Of a DNA stretch of 8,930 nt, positions 1 to 6,325 are shown piece by piece. The position numbers and the translations under genes are program-made. Every line of letters begins with the position of its first letter. Position 1 is the first letter of the stretch. The notes under the pieces were generated by a model. The model made no database searches and was not told the origin of the DNA. It worked only from the letters and a program-made list of their open reading frames with translations. Location: NCBI GenBank assembly GCA_017552495.1, contig JAFZPW010000123.1:1-8930 (forward strand), read 5' to 3'. Origin of the DNA: Clostridia bacterium (GTDB lineage: Bacteria > Bacillota > Clostridia > Oscillospirales > Butyricicoccaceae).

Positions 1-297
1 AAGGGCCTGATCGAACTGGTTCCCGCCGGACAGAAGGTCTTTATCAACTGCCGCAACACCGAAAAGGGTGTCGAAGTGCGCAACAAGTGCCAGGTGGGCT
101 GCATCGCTTGCACCCTCTGCGCCAAGAAGTGCCCCTCTGAGGCCATCACCATCGAAAACAATCTGGCCAAGATTGATTACACCAAGTGTACCAACTGCGG
201 CACCTGCGCCACAGTCTGTCCCCGCAAGCTGATCGTCGATCTGGCTGCCAGACCTGTGGCAGAAGCTCCCGCCGAAGCCCCCGCGAGCGCACAGTAA
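1..297 (+). CDS. rnfB: RnfB, iron-sulfur subunit of the Rnf complex (3' part only)
   Basis: The frame is open from the first base, so the gene starts outside the window; 98 C-terminal residues are visible. They carry two ferredoxin-type 4Fe-4S motifs, CIACTLCAKKCP (residues 34-45 of the visible part) and CTNCGTCATVCP (63-74), each CxxCxxCxxxCP, preceded by the typical RnfB stretch with extra cysteines (positions 17 and 30). In the family, RnfB passes electrons from reduced ferredoxin into the membrane-bound Rnf complex, which reduces NAD+ and pumps Na+ or H+. After the last cluster there is an Ala/Pro/Glu-rich tail of about 20 residues that looks flexible. The GTG at 76 is inside the gene and is not a real start. 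rnfB is usually last in clostridial rnf operons, which fits the unrelated gene that follows. Another polyferredoxin is possible but less likely. Confidence 0.88.
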   Translation, partial: KGLIELVPAGQKVFINCRNTEKGVEVRNKCQVGCIACTLCAKKCPSEAITIENNLAKIDYTKCTNCGTCATVCPRKLIVDLAARPVAEAPAEAPASAQ

Positions 298-314
298 TCG
301 TCCCCGAAACGGAC

Positions 315-321
315 AAAGGAG
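315..321 (+). promoter_or_regulatory. Shine-Dalgarno site of the membrane-anchored protein gene
   Basis: AAAGGAG lies 7 bases before the ATG at 329 and fixes that start. No promoter or terminator is visible in the 31 bases after rnfB, so this gene is probably transcribed as the tail of the rnf operon. Confidence 0.75.
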
Positions 322-328
322 AACGGTC

Positions 329-1423
329 ATGTCAGGTTATTACAACAGTTACAAAGGATCTCGCCGTCGAAAGCGGAACCGGATCAGGATTATCCTCCTG
401 ATCCTGCTGCTGCTTGTTTTGCTTGTCACGGCCGCTCTCTTTTTCCTTCAGGATCGGGCGATCTTCACCTCCGAGGGTTTCCGCTTTCCTTTTCGCCGCG
501 ACCCGGCGCAGGAACAAGCGGAAGATCCAGACGATCTTTCAGATTTTCAACTGGAGATTGAGGACGGCGATCCTGCTGCCCCTGTTCCCGGCAGCGATTC
601 TTCTGCCGACGATCCCGCGACGCCTGTTCCCGTCCACGAACCGCCTCTGGCGGCATGGCAGGTGGCCGGAGAGGCCCTTTTAGACAATCCCGGGGAGGCT
701 GTGTCTGCCATGCAGTCCGCGGGGCGGACACAACTTGCAATTGTGGTCAAGACTGCCGATCATCAGATTTTGGTAGCCGACGCGGGCGCGTCGCAGGGCG
801 GCGTTTCGCCCCGTGCGGCGGACTTTGCCGCACGCATCGAATCGCTGGAGCAAGCGCCCGTGGCCATTCTTCCCGCCCTGCGGGACGATCTGCGTCCCCG
901 GAGCATCCACCGCGCCTCCGCCTTGAAAACGACCAGCGGCGCCGTCTGGCTGGACCGGACCTATACCGCCTGGTATGACCCCACCGGAAAGGATACGGCG
1001 GCCGACCTGCTGGCGCAGATCAACGCCTGTCAAGCCGCCGGCTTCCGTCAGGTAATCCTCACCGATTTCTGCTTCCCCACAGTGGGCAAGACCGAATTGA
1101 TTAATTTCAATCATATTTCTTCCCGCACCGCCGCGCTGACGGCGCTGGCGAAGCAGCTTTCCGAAGGAACCGATTGCTCCCTTGGGCTGCTGCTCACCAA
1201 AGCGGCCGCACAGGATCTTCTGGACAGCGCCGCCGGGCAGGACGTGATGGAACTGGCGCAATATTTTGACGTACTCTATCTTGACACCGACGATCCGGCC
1301 TGCGACCCCGCTGTTTTGGAAAGCGCGCTGGAGGACACCGGCTGCCGGGTTGGCATTTATGCCGGCGCGGCTTCGCAGCTTCCGGAGAGCGGTGCGCTGG
1401 ACAGCATTCTGCACGGCAACTGA
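329..1423 (+). CDS. Membrane-anchored protein with a putative glycoside-hydrolase-like (DUF4015-type) domain
   Basis: The protein has 364 residues. Residues 1-20 are Arg/Lys-rich and probably cytoplasmic. One hydrophobic segment at about 20-41 acts as an uncleaved signal anchor, followed by an acidic, Pro/Ala/Asp-rich linker (about 57-107) and a folded C-terminal domain outside the cell. From memory of the family, the order AVWLDRTYTAWYDP (205-218), a helix, QVILTDFCFP (241-250), LGLLL (285-289) and FDVLYLDT (313-320) matches the strand pattern of DUF4015/GHL-type barrels, where a D-P motif is followed by a conserved 'FDYVRFP'-like strand. Here that strand is much altered, so catalysis is uncertain and the domain may only bind. 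The fold assignment is inference; the anchor and linker are clear. It probably shares the rnfB transcript and ends at a strong terminator. Confidence 0.6.
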   Translation: MSGYYNSYKGSRRRKRNRIRIILLILLLLVLLVTAALFFLQDRAIFTSEGFRFPFRRDPAQEQAEDPDDLSDFQLEIEDGDPAAPVPGSDSSADDPATPVPVHEPPLAAWQVAGEALLDNPGEAVSAMQSAGRTQLAIVVKTADHQILVADAGASQGGVSPRAADFAARIESLEQAPVAILPALRDDLRPRSIHRASALKTTSGAVWLDRTYTAWYDPTGKDTAADLLAQINACQAAGFRQVILTDFCFPTVGKTELINFNHISSRTAALTALAKQLSEGTDCSLGLLLTKAAAQDLLDSAAGQDVMELAQYFDVLYLDTDDPACDPAVLESALEDTGCRVGIYAGAASQLPESGALDSILHGN

Positions 1424-1426
1424 ATC

Positions 1427-1468
1427 AAAAAAACAGCCTCACGGTGCTCGCCGTGAGGCTGTTTTTTT
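1427..1468. terminator. Bidirectional intrinsic terminator between convergent genes
   Basis: A perfect 18-bp inverted repeat (1427-1444 with 1451-1468) surrounds a 6-base loop. The core CAGCCTCACGG/CCGTGAGGCTG is flanked by seven A on the left and seven T on the right, so a U-tract follows the hairpin on both strands. It lies 4 bases after the stop of the + strand gene and 9 bases before the end of the - strand gene, and can end both transcripts. Confidence 0.93.
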
Positions 1469-1477
1469 ATTTTTCTT

Positions 1478-2053
1478 TCAATCATGAAATCCGCCGCCGC
1501 TGTTTTCGTATTTCCGGGCGGCGATTGCCAAAAAGACCAGAATGGCGACGTACGCTGCAAATTCGACAACGACCAGGACAAAACCCAGCGGCCCGCCCAG
1601 CACGCCGGACAGCAGTCCTGCCACGATATACGCCACAAAAGCTTTCCACAACTTTTCGGCACCCAAGTCGGTACGGGCCGAAAACTGCAGGTCCCGCACG
1701 CCCAGCGCGATCATATAGAGCACCACAAAGTTCCCGATGTTGGAGGCAATTTGCAGCACCCTTGTGATAATTTCAGGAAGTTGCAGCGGCAATAGGTTCA
1801 AAAGTGCGGTGGCGGCAGTATAGGCGCAAAGGATTTGGGCAATTTTTCCCGCCCATTCCCACGATTGGCTCTGCGGAAGGGATGACGCGCCCTGCCAGAT
1901 CAGATAATAGCCCGATGCGGTCACAAGACCAATCAACAGGGAAACCACCTTCTCGCTGCCCAGTCCGCGCAGCAAAAACACACTCAAAAATCCGACCGCG
2001 ATGGCAATCAAACTGGCAAAGGTCAGGAGCAACCCCCAAAAAACTTTTTTCAT
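1478..2053 (-). CDS. Small polytopic membrane protein of unknown function
   Basis: The protein has 191 residues, mostly hydrophobic. Likely membrane segments are at about 4-28, 36-54, 70-92, 97-118, and one or two within 136-178, giving five or six helices with short loops. The C-terminal tail (KYENSGGGFHD) is hydrophilic. There is no Cys/His cluster, transporter signature or catalytic motif that I recognise, and I cannot assign a family. The ATG at 2053 is supported by AGGAGGG (2058-2064) four bases upstream. The gene follows rpsU in the same direction, but a terminator hairpin sits between them and ends only about 16 bases before the ATG. Expression must therefore come from read-through or from a promoter inside rpsU. 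The coding call is good because of the ribosome site, the terminator after the stop and the coherent membrane topology. Confidence 0.78.
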   Translation of the reverse strand: MKKVFWGLLLTFASLIAIAVGFLSVFLLRGLGSEKVVSLLIGLVTASGYYLIWQGASSLPQSQSWEWAGKIAQILCAYTAATALLNLLPLQLPEIITRVLQIASNIGNFVVLYMIALGVRDLQFSARTDLGAEKLWKAFVAYIVAGLLSGVLGGPLGFVLVVVEFAAYVAILVFLAIAARKYENSGGGFHD

Positions 2054-2068
2054 ATGACCCTCCTAAGA

Positions 2069-2099
2069 TAAAAAAGATCCCGCAGGAGCCTGCGGGATC
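2069..2099 (-). terminator. Intrinsic terminator after rpsU
   Basis: Read on the - strand, GATCCCGCAGG and CCTGCGGGATC (2076-2099) form a GC-rich stem of 10-11 bp with a very small loop, followed by six T (complement of 2070-2075, apart from one G-C base). It begins 11 bases after the rpsU stop. There is no T-run on the + strand side, so it acts only on - strand transcripts. It stands between rpsU and the membrane protein gene and should reduce expression of the latter. Confidence 0.85.
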
Positions 2100-2110
2100 C
2101 GAAAAAATCA

Positions 2111-2293
2111 TCAGCGATACATTTTTTTCTTGGCACGAGCAGCCTCGCTCTTTTTGCGGCGCTTGACGCTGGGGCTCTCATAGCATTCCCTTCTCCGGAG
2201 TTCAGAAAGTACACCGGACTTGGCGCAGGAACGCTTAAAGCGGCGCAGCGCGTTGTCCAAAGACTCATCCGGCTTCACGCGGATCTCAGACAT
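2111..2293 (-). CDS. rpsU: 30S ribosomal protein S21
   Basis: The protein has 60 residues and reads as bacterial S21: [21 protein letters not shown] at the start, the conserved [23 protein letters not shown] core and a very basic C-terminus ending KKKMYR. Length is normal for Firmicutes. S21 binds the small subunit near the 3' end of 16S rRNA and helps base pairing with message leaders. An in-frame ATG lies 18 bases upstream (2309-2311), but it would encode MEGGKK directly from the Shine-Dalgarno sequence, so the start at 2293 is preferred. The gene has its own consensus promoter upstream and a terminator 11 bases after the stop, so it can be made apart from the leuS operon. Confidence 0.96.
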   Translation of the reverse strand: MSEIRVKPDESLDNALRRFKRSCAKSGVLSELRRRECYESPSVKRRKKSEAARAKKKMYR

Positions 2294-2299
2294 TTTCTT

Positions 2300-2309
2300 C
2301 CCTCCCTCC
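2300..2309 (-). promoter_or_regulatory. Double Shine-Dalgarno site of rpsU
   Basis: GGAGGGAGGG on the - strand, ending 6 bases before ATG 2293. It overlaps the alternative upstream ATG (2309-2311), which argues that the downstream ATG is the real start. Confidence 0.82.
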
Positions 2310-2343
2310 ATGAAAACAAGGCGATGCGATGCATCACAGACAT

Positions 2344-2372
2344 ATTATACGCATCCCGGTGGCTTTTGTCAA
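2344..2372 (-). promoter_or_regulatory. Consensus sigma-A type promoter for rpsU
   Basis: On the - strand, TTGACA (2367-2372) is followed by 17 bases and TATAAT (2344-2349). Both hexamers match the vegetative consensus perfectly with the ideal spacing. Transcription should start near 2337, giving a leader of about 44 bases before the rpsU ATG. The -35 box lies only 4 bases past the leuS stop codon and inside a 7-bp inverted repeat. This should be a strong housekeeping promoter, as expected for a ribosomal protein gene. Confidence 0.92.
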
Positions 2373-2391
2373 GCGTTTACAAGGGCTTGAC
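2368..2391. repeat. Inverted repeat over the leuS stop and the rpsU -35 box
   Basis: GTCAAGC (2368-2374) and GCTTGAC (2385-2391) are perfect inverted copies 10 bases apart. One arm contains most of the -35 hexamer of the rpsU promoter and the other encodes the last codons of leuS. No T-tract follows, so it is not a standard terminator. It could be an operator or a chance match. Confidence 0.4.
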
Positions 2392-4800
2392 TACAAAATT
2401 CACGATTTTCTTTTTGATGACGATGGCCTTGACCACCTGCATATTCTGCATGGCCGCCTGGATCTTGCCGTCTGCCAGCGCCGTGCCGCGGATCTCCTCC
2501 TCCTCGGCCTCGGCGGGCACGGTGATAACGCTGCGCACCTTGCCGTTGATCTGCACGGCGATGCTGATCTCATCGTCCCGGCACTTTTCCTCGGAATAGG
2601 AGGGCCATGGCTCAAATGCGATGGTGTCTGCGTGGCCAAGAAGCTGCCAGATCTCCTCGCCCACATGGGGCGTGATGCAGGACATCATCTTGATGAAACC
2701 CTCGGCATATTCCCGCGGGCAGGAGCCATTTTTATAGACCTCGTTTACAAAGACCATCATCTGCGCGATAGCGGTATTGAAGCCAAGCGCCTCAAAGTCG
2801 CCGGTGATCTTCTTAACGGTCTGGTGATAGACCTTGGTCAGCCTGCCGTCGTTTTCGTCGGTGATATTGGCCGGCTCGGTAAAGAAATTCCACACCCGGT
2901 TGATGAATTTCTTTGCGCCGGCCACAGCGGCGGCGCTCCAGGGCTTAGATGCCTCCAACGGGCCCATGAACATCTCATACAGCCGCAGCGTGTCCGCGCC
3001 GTATTCCCGCACGATGTCGCTGGGATTGACCACAAACTCGGGAAAACGCTTGCCCATCTTGATGCCGTTTTCGCCCAGAATCATACCCTGATGCACCAGT
3101 TTCCGGAAGGGCTCCTTCACCGGAGAGATCCCCTCGTCATAGAGGAAGCGGTTCCAGATGCGGGAATAGATCAGATGGCCCACAGCGTGCTCGGGGCCGC
3201 CGATATACAGATCCACGGGCAGCCAATGCTTCAGCAGCGCGGGGTCGCACAGCGCCTTGTCGTTTTTGGGGTCGATGTAGCGCATATAATACCAGGACGA
3301 TCCGGCGGAGCCGGGCATGGTAGAGGTTTCCCGCACGCCCTTGACGCCGTTTTTGTCGTATTGCTTCCACTCTACGGCGTTTTCCAGCGGCGCTTTGCCG
3401 TTTTTGCCCTTGTAATCCTCCAGTTCGGGCAGGACGAGGGGCAACTCGTCGTCGGGCAGGAACCAGGTCCCGCCGTCCTCGGTATAGACGCAGGGCACCG
3501 GCTCGCCCCAGTAACGCTGCCGTGCAAAGATCCATTCGCGGAAGTGATAGTTGACCTTGCGCCGGGCCACGCCCAGCTTTTCCAGTTTGCAGGTGATGGC
3601 CTCCTTGGCTTCCTCCACCGTCAGGCCGGTGAATTCCTCGGAATTCATCAGTTTGCAGCCCTTGTCCAGATAATCTTCCTTTTCAAAAGCGCGTTCCGAA
3701 ACGTCGCGGCCGTCGATGACCTGGATCATGGGAATGTTGTGGACCTGGGCATATTCAAAGTCGCGCTGATCGTGGCTGGGAACGGCCATCACCGCGCCGG
3801 TGCCGTAATTGGCCAGCACAAAGTCGCCGATAAACACCGGAACCTGCTTACCGTTCACCGGATTGACGGCGTATATGCCCTTCAGCGGGCAGCCGGATTT
3901 GGTCTTGTTCAGTTCGGTGCGATCCATGTCGCTCTTTTTCAGGGTCGCGTCGATATAGGCCTGTACCTCGTCCTTGTTTTCCACCCGGTCCATCAGCGAC
4001 CGGACGATCTTCCCGTCGGGGGCCAGCACCATAAAGGTGATGCCGTAAATGGTCTCGATACAGGTGGTATAAATGGAGAACTGACCGCCGCCCACCAGCT
4101 CAAAATCCACCTCTACGCCGGTGGATTTGCCGATCCAGTTGCGCTGGATCTCTTTGGTGGATTCGGGCCAGTCGATCTCATTGAGACCCTCCAGCAGTTT
4201 TTCGGCAAAGGCGGGCTGGTCGATGACCCACTGCATCATCATGCGCTTTTCCACCGGGAAGCCGCCCCGCTCGGACTTGCCGTCAATGACCTCGTCGTTG
4301 GACAGCACCGTACCCAGCGCCTCGCACCAGGTCACCGGCATCTCGATGCGCTTTGCGTAACCCGCCTCATACAGTTTTTTGAAGATCCACTGCGTCCATT
4401 TGTAAAAAGAGGGATCGGAGGTGGCGATCATTTTAGACCAGTCATAATCGAAGCCCAGTTCGCGGAGCTGTCCGGAAAAGGTCTCGATGTTTTTCTGGGT
4501 AAACCCGTTGGGATGATTGCCCGTGCTGACGGCATATTGCTCGGCGGGCAGACCGAAGGAATCGTATCCCATGGGATGGAGCACATTATAGCCCTGCATC
4601 CGCTTCATGCGGGACACGATGTCGGTGGCGGTATAGCCTTCGGGATGACCCGCGTGCAGGCCCACGCCAGAAGGATAAGGAAACATATCCAGCACATAGT
4701 ATTTCGGCTTGGAAAAATCCCACACGTCGGTGCGGAAGGTCTGGTGCTCCTCCCAGTATTTCTGCCATTTTTTCTCAATCTGCGCGTAATCGTATTTCAT
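2377..4800 (-). CDS. leuS: Leucyl-tRNA synthetase
   Basis: The protein has 807 residues, normal for bacterial LeuRS. It charges tRNA-Leu with leucine in the cytoplasm. The class I HIGH motif appears as HAGH (49-52) after the typical PYPSGVGL stretch, and SSWYYMRYIDP (501-511) plus LYIGGPEHAVGHLIYSR (531-547) are the usual catalytic-core blocks. The zinc-type cysteines of some LeuRS are absent, replaced by CEALGTVL and KSERGG, as in other zinc-less forms. The CP1 editing domain spans about 225-420 with GTGAVMAVPSHDQRD (333-347). Two motifs are unusual: the KMSKS loop reads KMGKR (581-585) and the editing-site TTRPDT reads TTCIET (245-250). The C-terminal tRNA-binding part (about 655-807) is complete. 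The ATG is 4 bases after the RsfS stop with only a weak GAAAGAAG-like ribosome site, suggesting translational coupling. Confidence 0.97.
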   Translation of the reverse strand: MKYDYAQIEKKWQKYWEEHQTFRTDVWDFSKPKYYVLDMFPYPSGVGLHAGHPEGYTATDIVSRMKRMQGYNVLHPMGYDSFGLPAEQYAVSTGNHPNGFTQKNIETFSGQLRELGFDYDWSKMIATSDPSFYKWTQWIFKKLYEAGYAKRIEMPVTWCEALGTVLSNDEVIDGKSERGGFPVEKRMMMQWVIDQPAFAEKLLEGLNEIDWPESTKEIQRNWIGKSTGVEVDFELVGGGQFSIYTTCIETIYGITFMVLAPDGKIVRSLMDRVENKDEVQAYIDATLKKSDMDRTELNKTKSGCPLKGIYAVNPVNGKQVPVFIGDFVLANYGTGAVMAVPSHDQRDFEYAQVHNIPMIQVIDGRDVSERAFEKEDYLDKGCKLMNSEEFTGLTVEEAKEAITCKLEKLGVARRKVNYHFREWIFARQRYWGEPVPCVYTEDGGTWFLPDDELPLVLPELEDYKGKNGKAPLENAVEWKQYDKNGVKGVRETSTMPGSAGSSWYYMRYIDPKNDKALCDPALLKHWLPVDLYIGGPEHAVGHLIYSRIWNRFLYDEGISPVKEPFRKLVHQGMILGENGIKMGKRFPEFVVNPSDIVREYGADTLRLYEMFMGPLEASKPWSAAAVAGAKKFINRVWNFFTEPANITDENDGRLTKVYHQTVKKITGDFEALGFNTAIAQMMVFVNEVYKNGSCPREYAEGFIKMMSCITPHVGEEIWQLLGHADTIAFEPWPSYSEEKCRDDEISIAVQINGKVRSVITVPAEAEEEEIRGTALADGKIQAAMQNMQVVKAIVIKKKIVNFVVKPL

Positions 4801-4804
4801 AAAA

Positions 4805-5173
4805 TCAGTCTTCTTTCATCAGATTGGAGATGTCCACGCGGGTGCCGTCGCCCCACAGGCGTTCCAGGGCGTAAAGCTCCCGGGCTTCCTGCTGGAAGAT
4901 GTTCACCACCACGCTGGTATAATCCACCAGCACCCAGCTCGAGGTAACGCCCTCCCGATGGTGCGGCAGGATCTCCATCCGCTTTTTGAGCTGCTCCTCG
5001 ATTTCGTCGCCCAGCGAGCGGATGTGGGTGGTGGAGGTACCGGTCATGATAACAAAATAATCGGTGAGCGTGGTCTGTCCGTCCACCTTCATGACCACGA
5101 TGTCCCGCGCTTTTTTGGAATCGGCGATGCGGACAATTTCTTCCATCAATTCTTTCGGCGTCAGTTCTGCCAT
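4805..5173 (-). CDS. rsfS: Possible separate RsfS from an internal start in the fusion
   Basis: In the same frame as the fusion, an ATG at 5173 (residue 385) begins MAELTPKELMEEIVRI, which is a normal RsfS N-terminus. It is preceded by AAGGAAGG 8 bases upstream. A free RsfS of 122 residues would have the usual family length. This looks like the original rsfS start kept after the yqeK stop was lost, so the locus may produce RsfS both attached to NadD-YqeK and on its own. The RsfS homology is certain; use of this start is inference. Confidence 0.55.
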   Translation of the reverse strand: MAELTPKELMEEIVRIADSKKARDIVVMKVDGQTTLTDYFVIMTGTSTTHIRSLGDEIEEQLKKRMEILPHHREGVTSSWVLVDYTSVVVNIFQQEARELYALERLWGDGTRVDISNLMKED

Positions 5174-6325
5174 ATTGTTTTCCTTCCTTTCCAATCGTTC
5201 CAGTTGTTCTTCCGTAACAGGATGGGGGATTCTCCCCTGCTGTCTTACAAACGCAATCGTCCGGCGCAGACCGGCGAGAAAAGCCGCATCCAAATCGGTG
5301 CGCGCCAGAGCGCGCAGCACCTTCGCGCCCTTGTAAACCCGGGTCTCCTCGCACAGATCGGCCACATAAAGAATCTTCTGCGCCGTCGTCAATTCCCCGG
5401 GCCCGCCCATGGTATGGGTGCGGATGGCATCGCACACCGCCTCTGGCATACGAAACTCCCGCCTCGCCGCTTCGGCGCCGGTATCGGCATGGATGAGGGC
5501 GCCGAAGCTGTCCTTGTCATAATCAAAGATTATATCCCACTTTTTCGTCAGGGTCAACTGTTCTTTTTCATTCAGAGACTTGGTGCAGTCGTGCAGGATT
5601 GCCGCCGCCCGGACGGTGTATTCATCGGCGCCGTAACGTCGCGCCAGTTCCGCTGCCAATCTTTCACAACCCAGCGTATGGCGAAAGCGCTTTTCGCTGA
5701 CGCGGGATTTCACTGCTTCCCGCAACGTTTCCAGCGCGGGAAGATACAGGCTGTTTTCCCGGATATAGTCCGCCACGGCGGGATGCACCATGGTCAGCGC
5801 CAAATCCTCTCGCACCTGGGTCGAACTTGCCGGCAGCGCCTCATTTTCCACCACGTCGATGCGCGCGCCCATTGTCTCCCGCAACAAGGCGGCCTTTTCC
5901 GAAATGCGCGTCCGGTCGTTTTCGTCCCGGGCCGCCACCGCCAGCCGCACATACCGCAAAATGCGCTCCGGCTCGCGCCAACGGTCAAAGGACAGCAGCA
6001 TATCGGTTCCCATCACCAGCCAAAGCGTATCGCCCGGATAGCGCGCCGCCAGTGCCTCCACCGTGTCGGCGGTATAGCTGAGACCTTCGCGCCGCAGCTC
6101 CAGATCCGAAGCCTCGCACCGAGGGATCTGGGCCGCCGCAATGCGGCACATTTCCAGGCGCTGTTCCGGCGTGGCGGAGCCTGGAGGCAAATCTTTGTGA
6201 GGCGGGACGCGGGTCGGCATCAAAATCAGCCGATCCAGCGAAAGGGCCTTGACGCATGCCTCCGCCGCCGCCATATGTCCCAGATGCGGCGGGTTGAATG
6301 TGCCGCCGAATACTGCGATCCTCAT
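4805..6325 (-). CDS. nadD-yqeK-rsfS: Triple fusion: NadD nicotinate-nucleotide adenylyltransferase, YqeK HD hydrolase and RsfS ribosomal silencing factor
   Basis: One uninterrupted frame of 506 residues joins three proteins that are usually separate neighbours. Residues 1-195 are NadD, which makes deamido-NAD from nicotinate mononucleotide and ATP: GGTFNPPHLGH (7-17), SYTADTVEAL (83-92), GTDML (106-110) and SSTQVRE (167-173). Residues 196-384 are YqeK, an HD-domain enzyme that splits diadenosine tetraphosphate: RH (215-216), HD (245-246), H279, H304 and D323 are the expected metal ligands. Residues 385-506 are RsfS, which binds L14 (uL14) of the large subunit and blocks subunit joining: ADSKKARDI, TDYFVIMTGTSTTH and SSWVLVDYTSVVVNIF. 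No stop separates YqeK from RsfS. The ATG (6325) overlaps the yhbY stop as ATGA with no good ribosome site. NadD-YqeK fusions occur elsewhere; the added RsfS is unusual as far as I know. A sequencing error hiding a stop is possible. Confidence 0.9.
   Translation of the reverse strand: MRIAVFGGTFNPPHLGHMAAAEACVKALSLDRLILMPTRVPPHKDLPPGSATPEQRLEMCRIAAAQIPRCEASDLELRREGLSYTADTVEALAARYPGDTLWLVMGTDMLLSFDRWREPERILRYVRLAVAARDENDRTRISEKAALLRETMGARIDVVENEALPASSTQVREDLALTMVHPAVADYIRENSLYLPALETLREAVKSRVSEKRFRHTLGCERLAAELARRYGADEYTVRAAAILHDCTKSLNEKEQLTLTKKWDIIFDYDKDSFGALIHADTGAEAARREFRMPEAVCDAIRTHTMGGPGELTTAQKILYVADLCEETRVYKGAKVLRALARTDLDAAFLAGLRRTIAFVRQQGRIPHPVTEEQLERLERKENNMAELTPKELMEEIVRIADSKKARDIVVMKVDGQTTLTDYFVIMTGTSTTHIRSLGDEIEEQLKKRMEILPHHREGVTSSWVLVDYTSVVVNIFQQEARELYALERLWGDGTRVDISNLMKED
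5182..5189 (-). promoter_or_regulatory. Internal Shine-Dalgarno site at the YqeK-RsfS junction
   Basis: AAGGAAGG on the - strand, 8 bases before the in-frame ATG 5173. Within the fusion it encodes part of the linker ERKENN (residues 379-384). It is at least as good as the ribosome sites of other genes in this operon and better than that of the fusion itself. Confidence 0.65.

Noticed and set aside
680..1414. Open frame of 244 codons on the - strand inside the membrane-anchored protein gene
   Set aside because: No ribosome site or motif was seen. The + strand frame has a clear ribosome site, a signal anchor and a terminator after its stop.
2111..2311. Longer S21 start adding MEGGKK
   Set aside because: The extra codons are the Shine-Dalgarno sequence itself, and the family begins at [14 protein letters not shown] sequence.
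2294..2340. Small inverted repeat (GATGC/GCATC) in the rpsU leader as a possible S21 autoregulatory structure
   Set aside because: The stem is only 5 bp with a 3-base loop and resembles no known ribosomal-protein leader. The leader is too short for a riboswitch.
2329..4947. Open frame of 872 codons on the + strand opposite leuS
   Set aside because: It is in exact codon register with leuS, so its codons are reverse complements of leuS codons. It stays open only because leuS avoids TTA, CTA and TCA. It has no recognisable domain, and leuS is unmistakable on the other strand.
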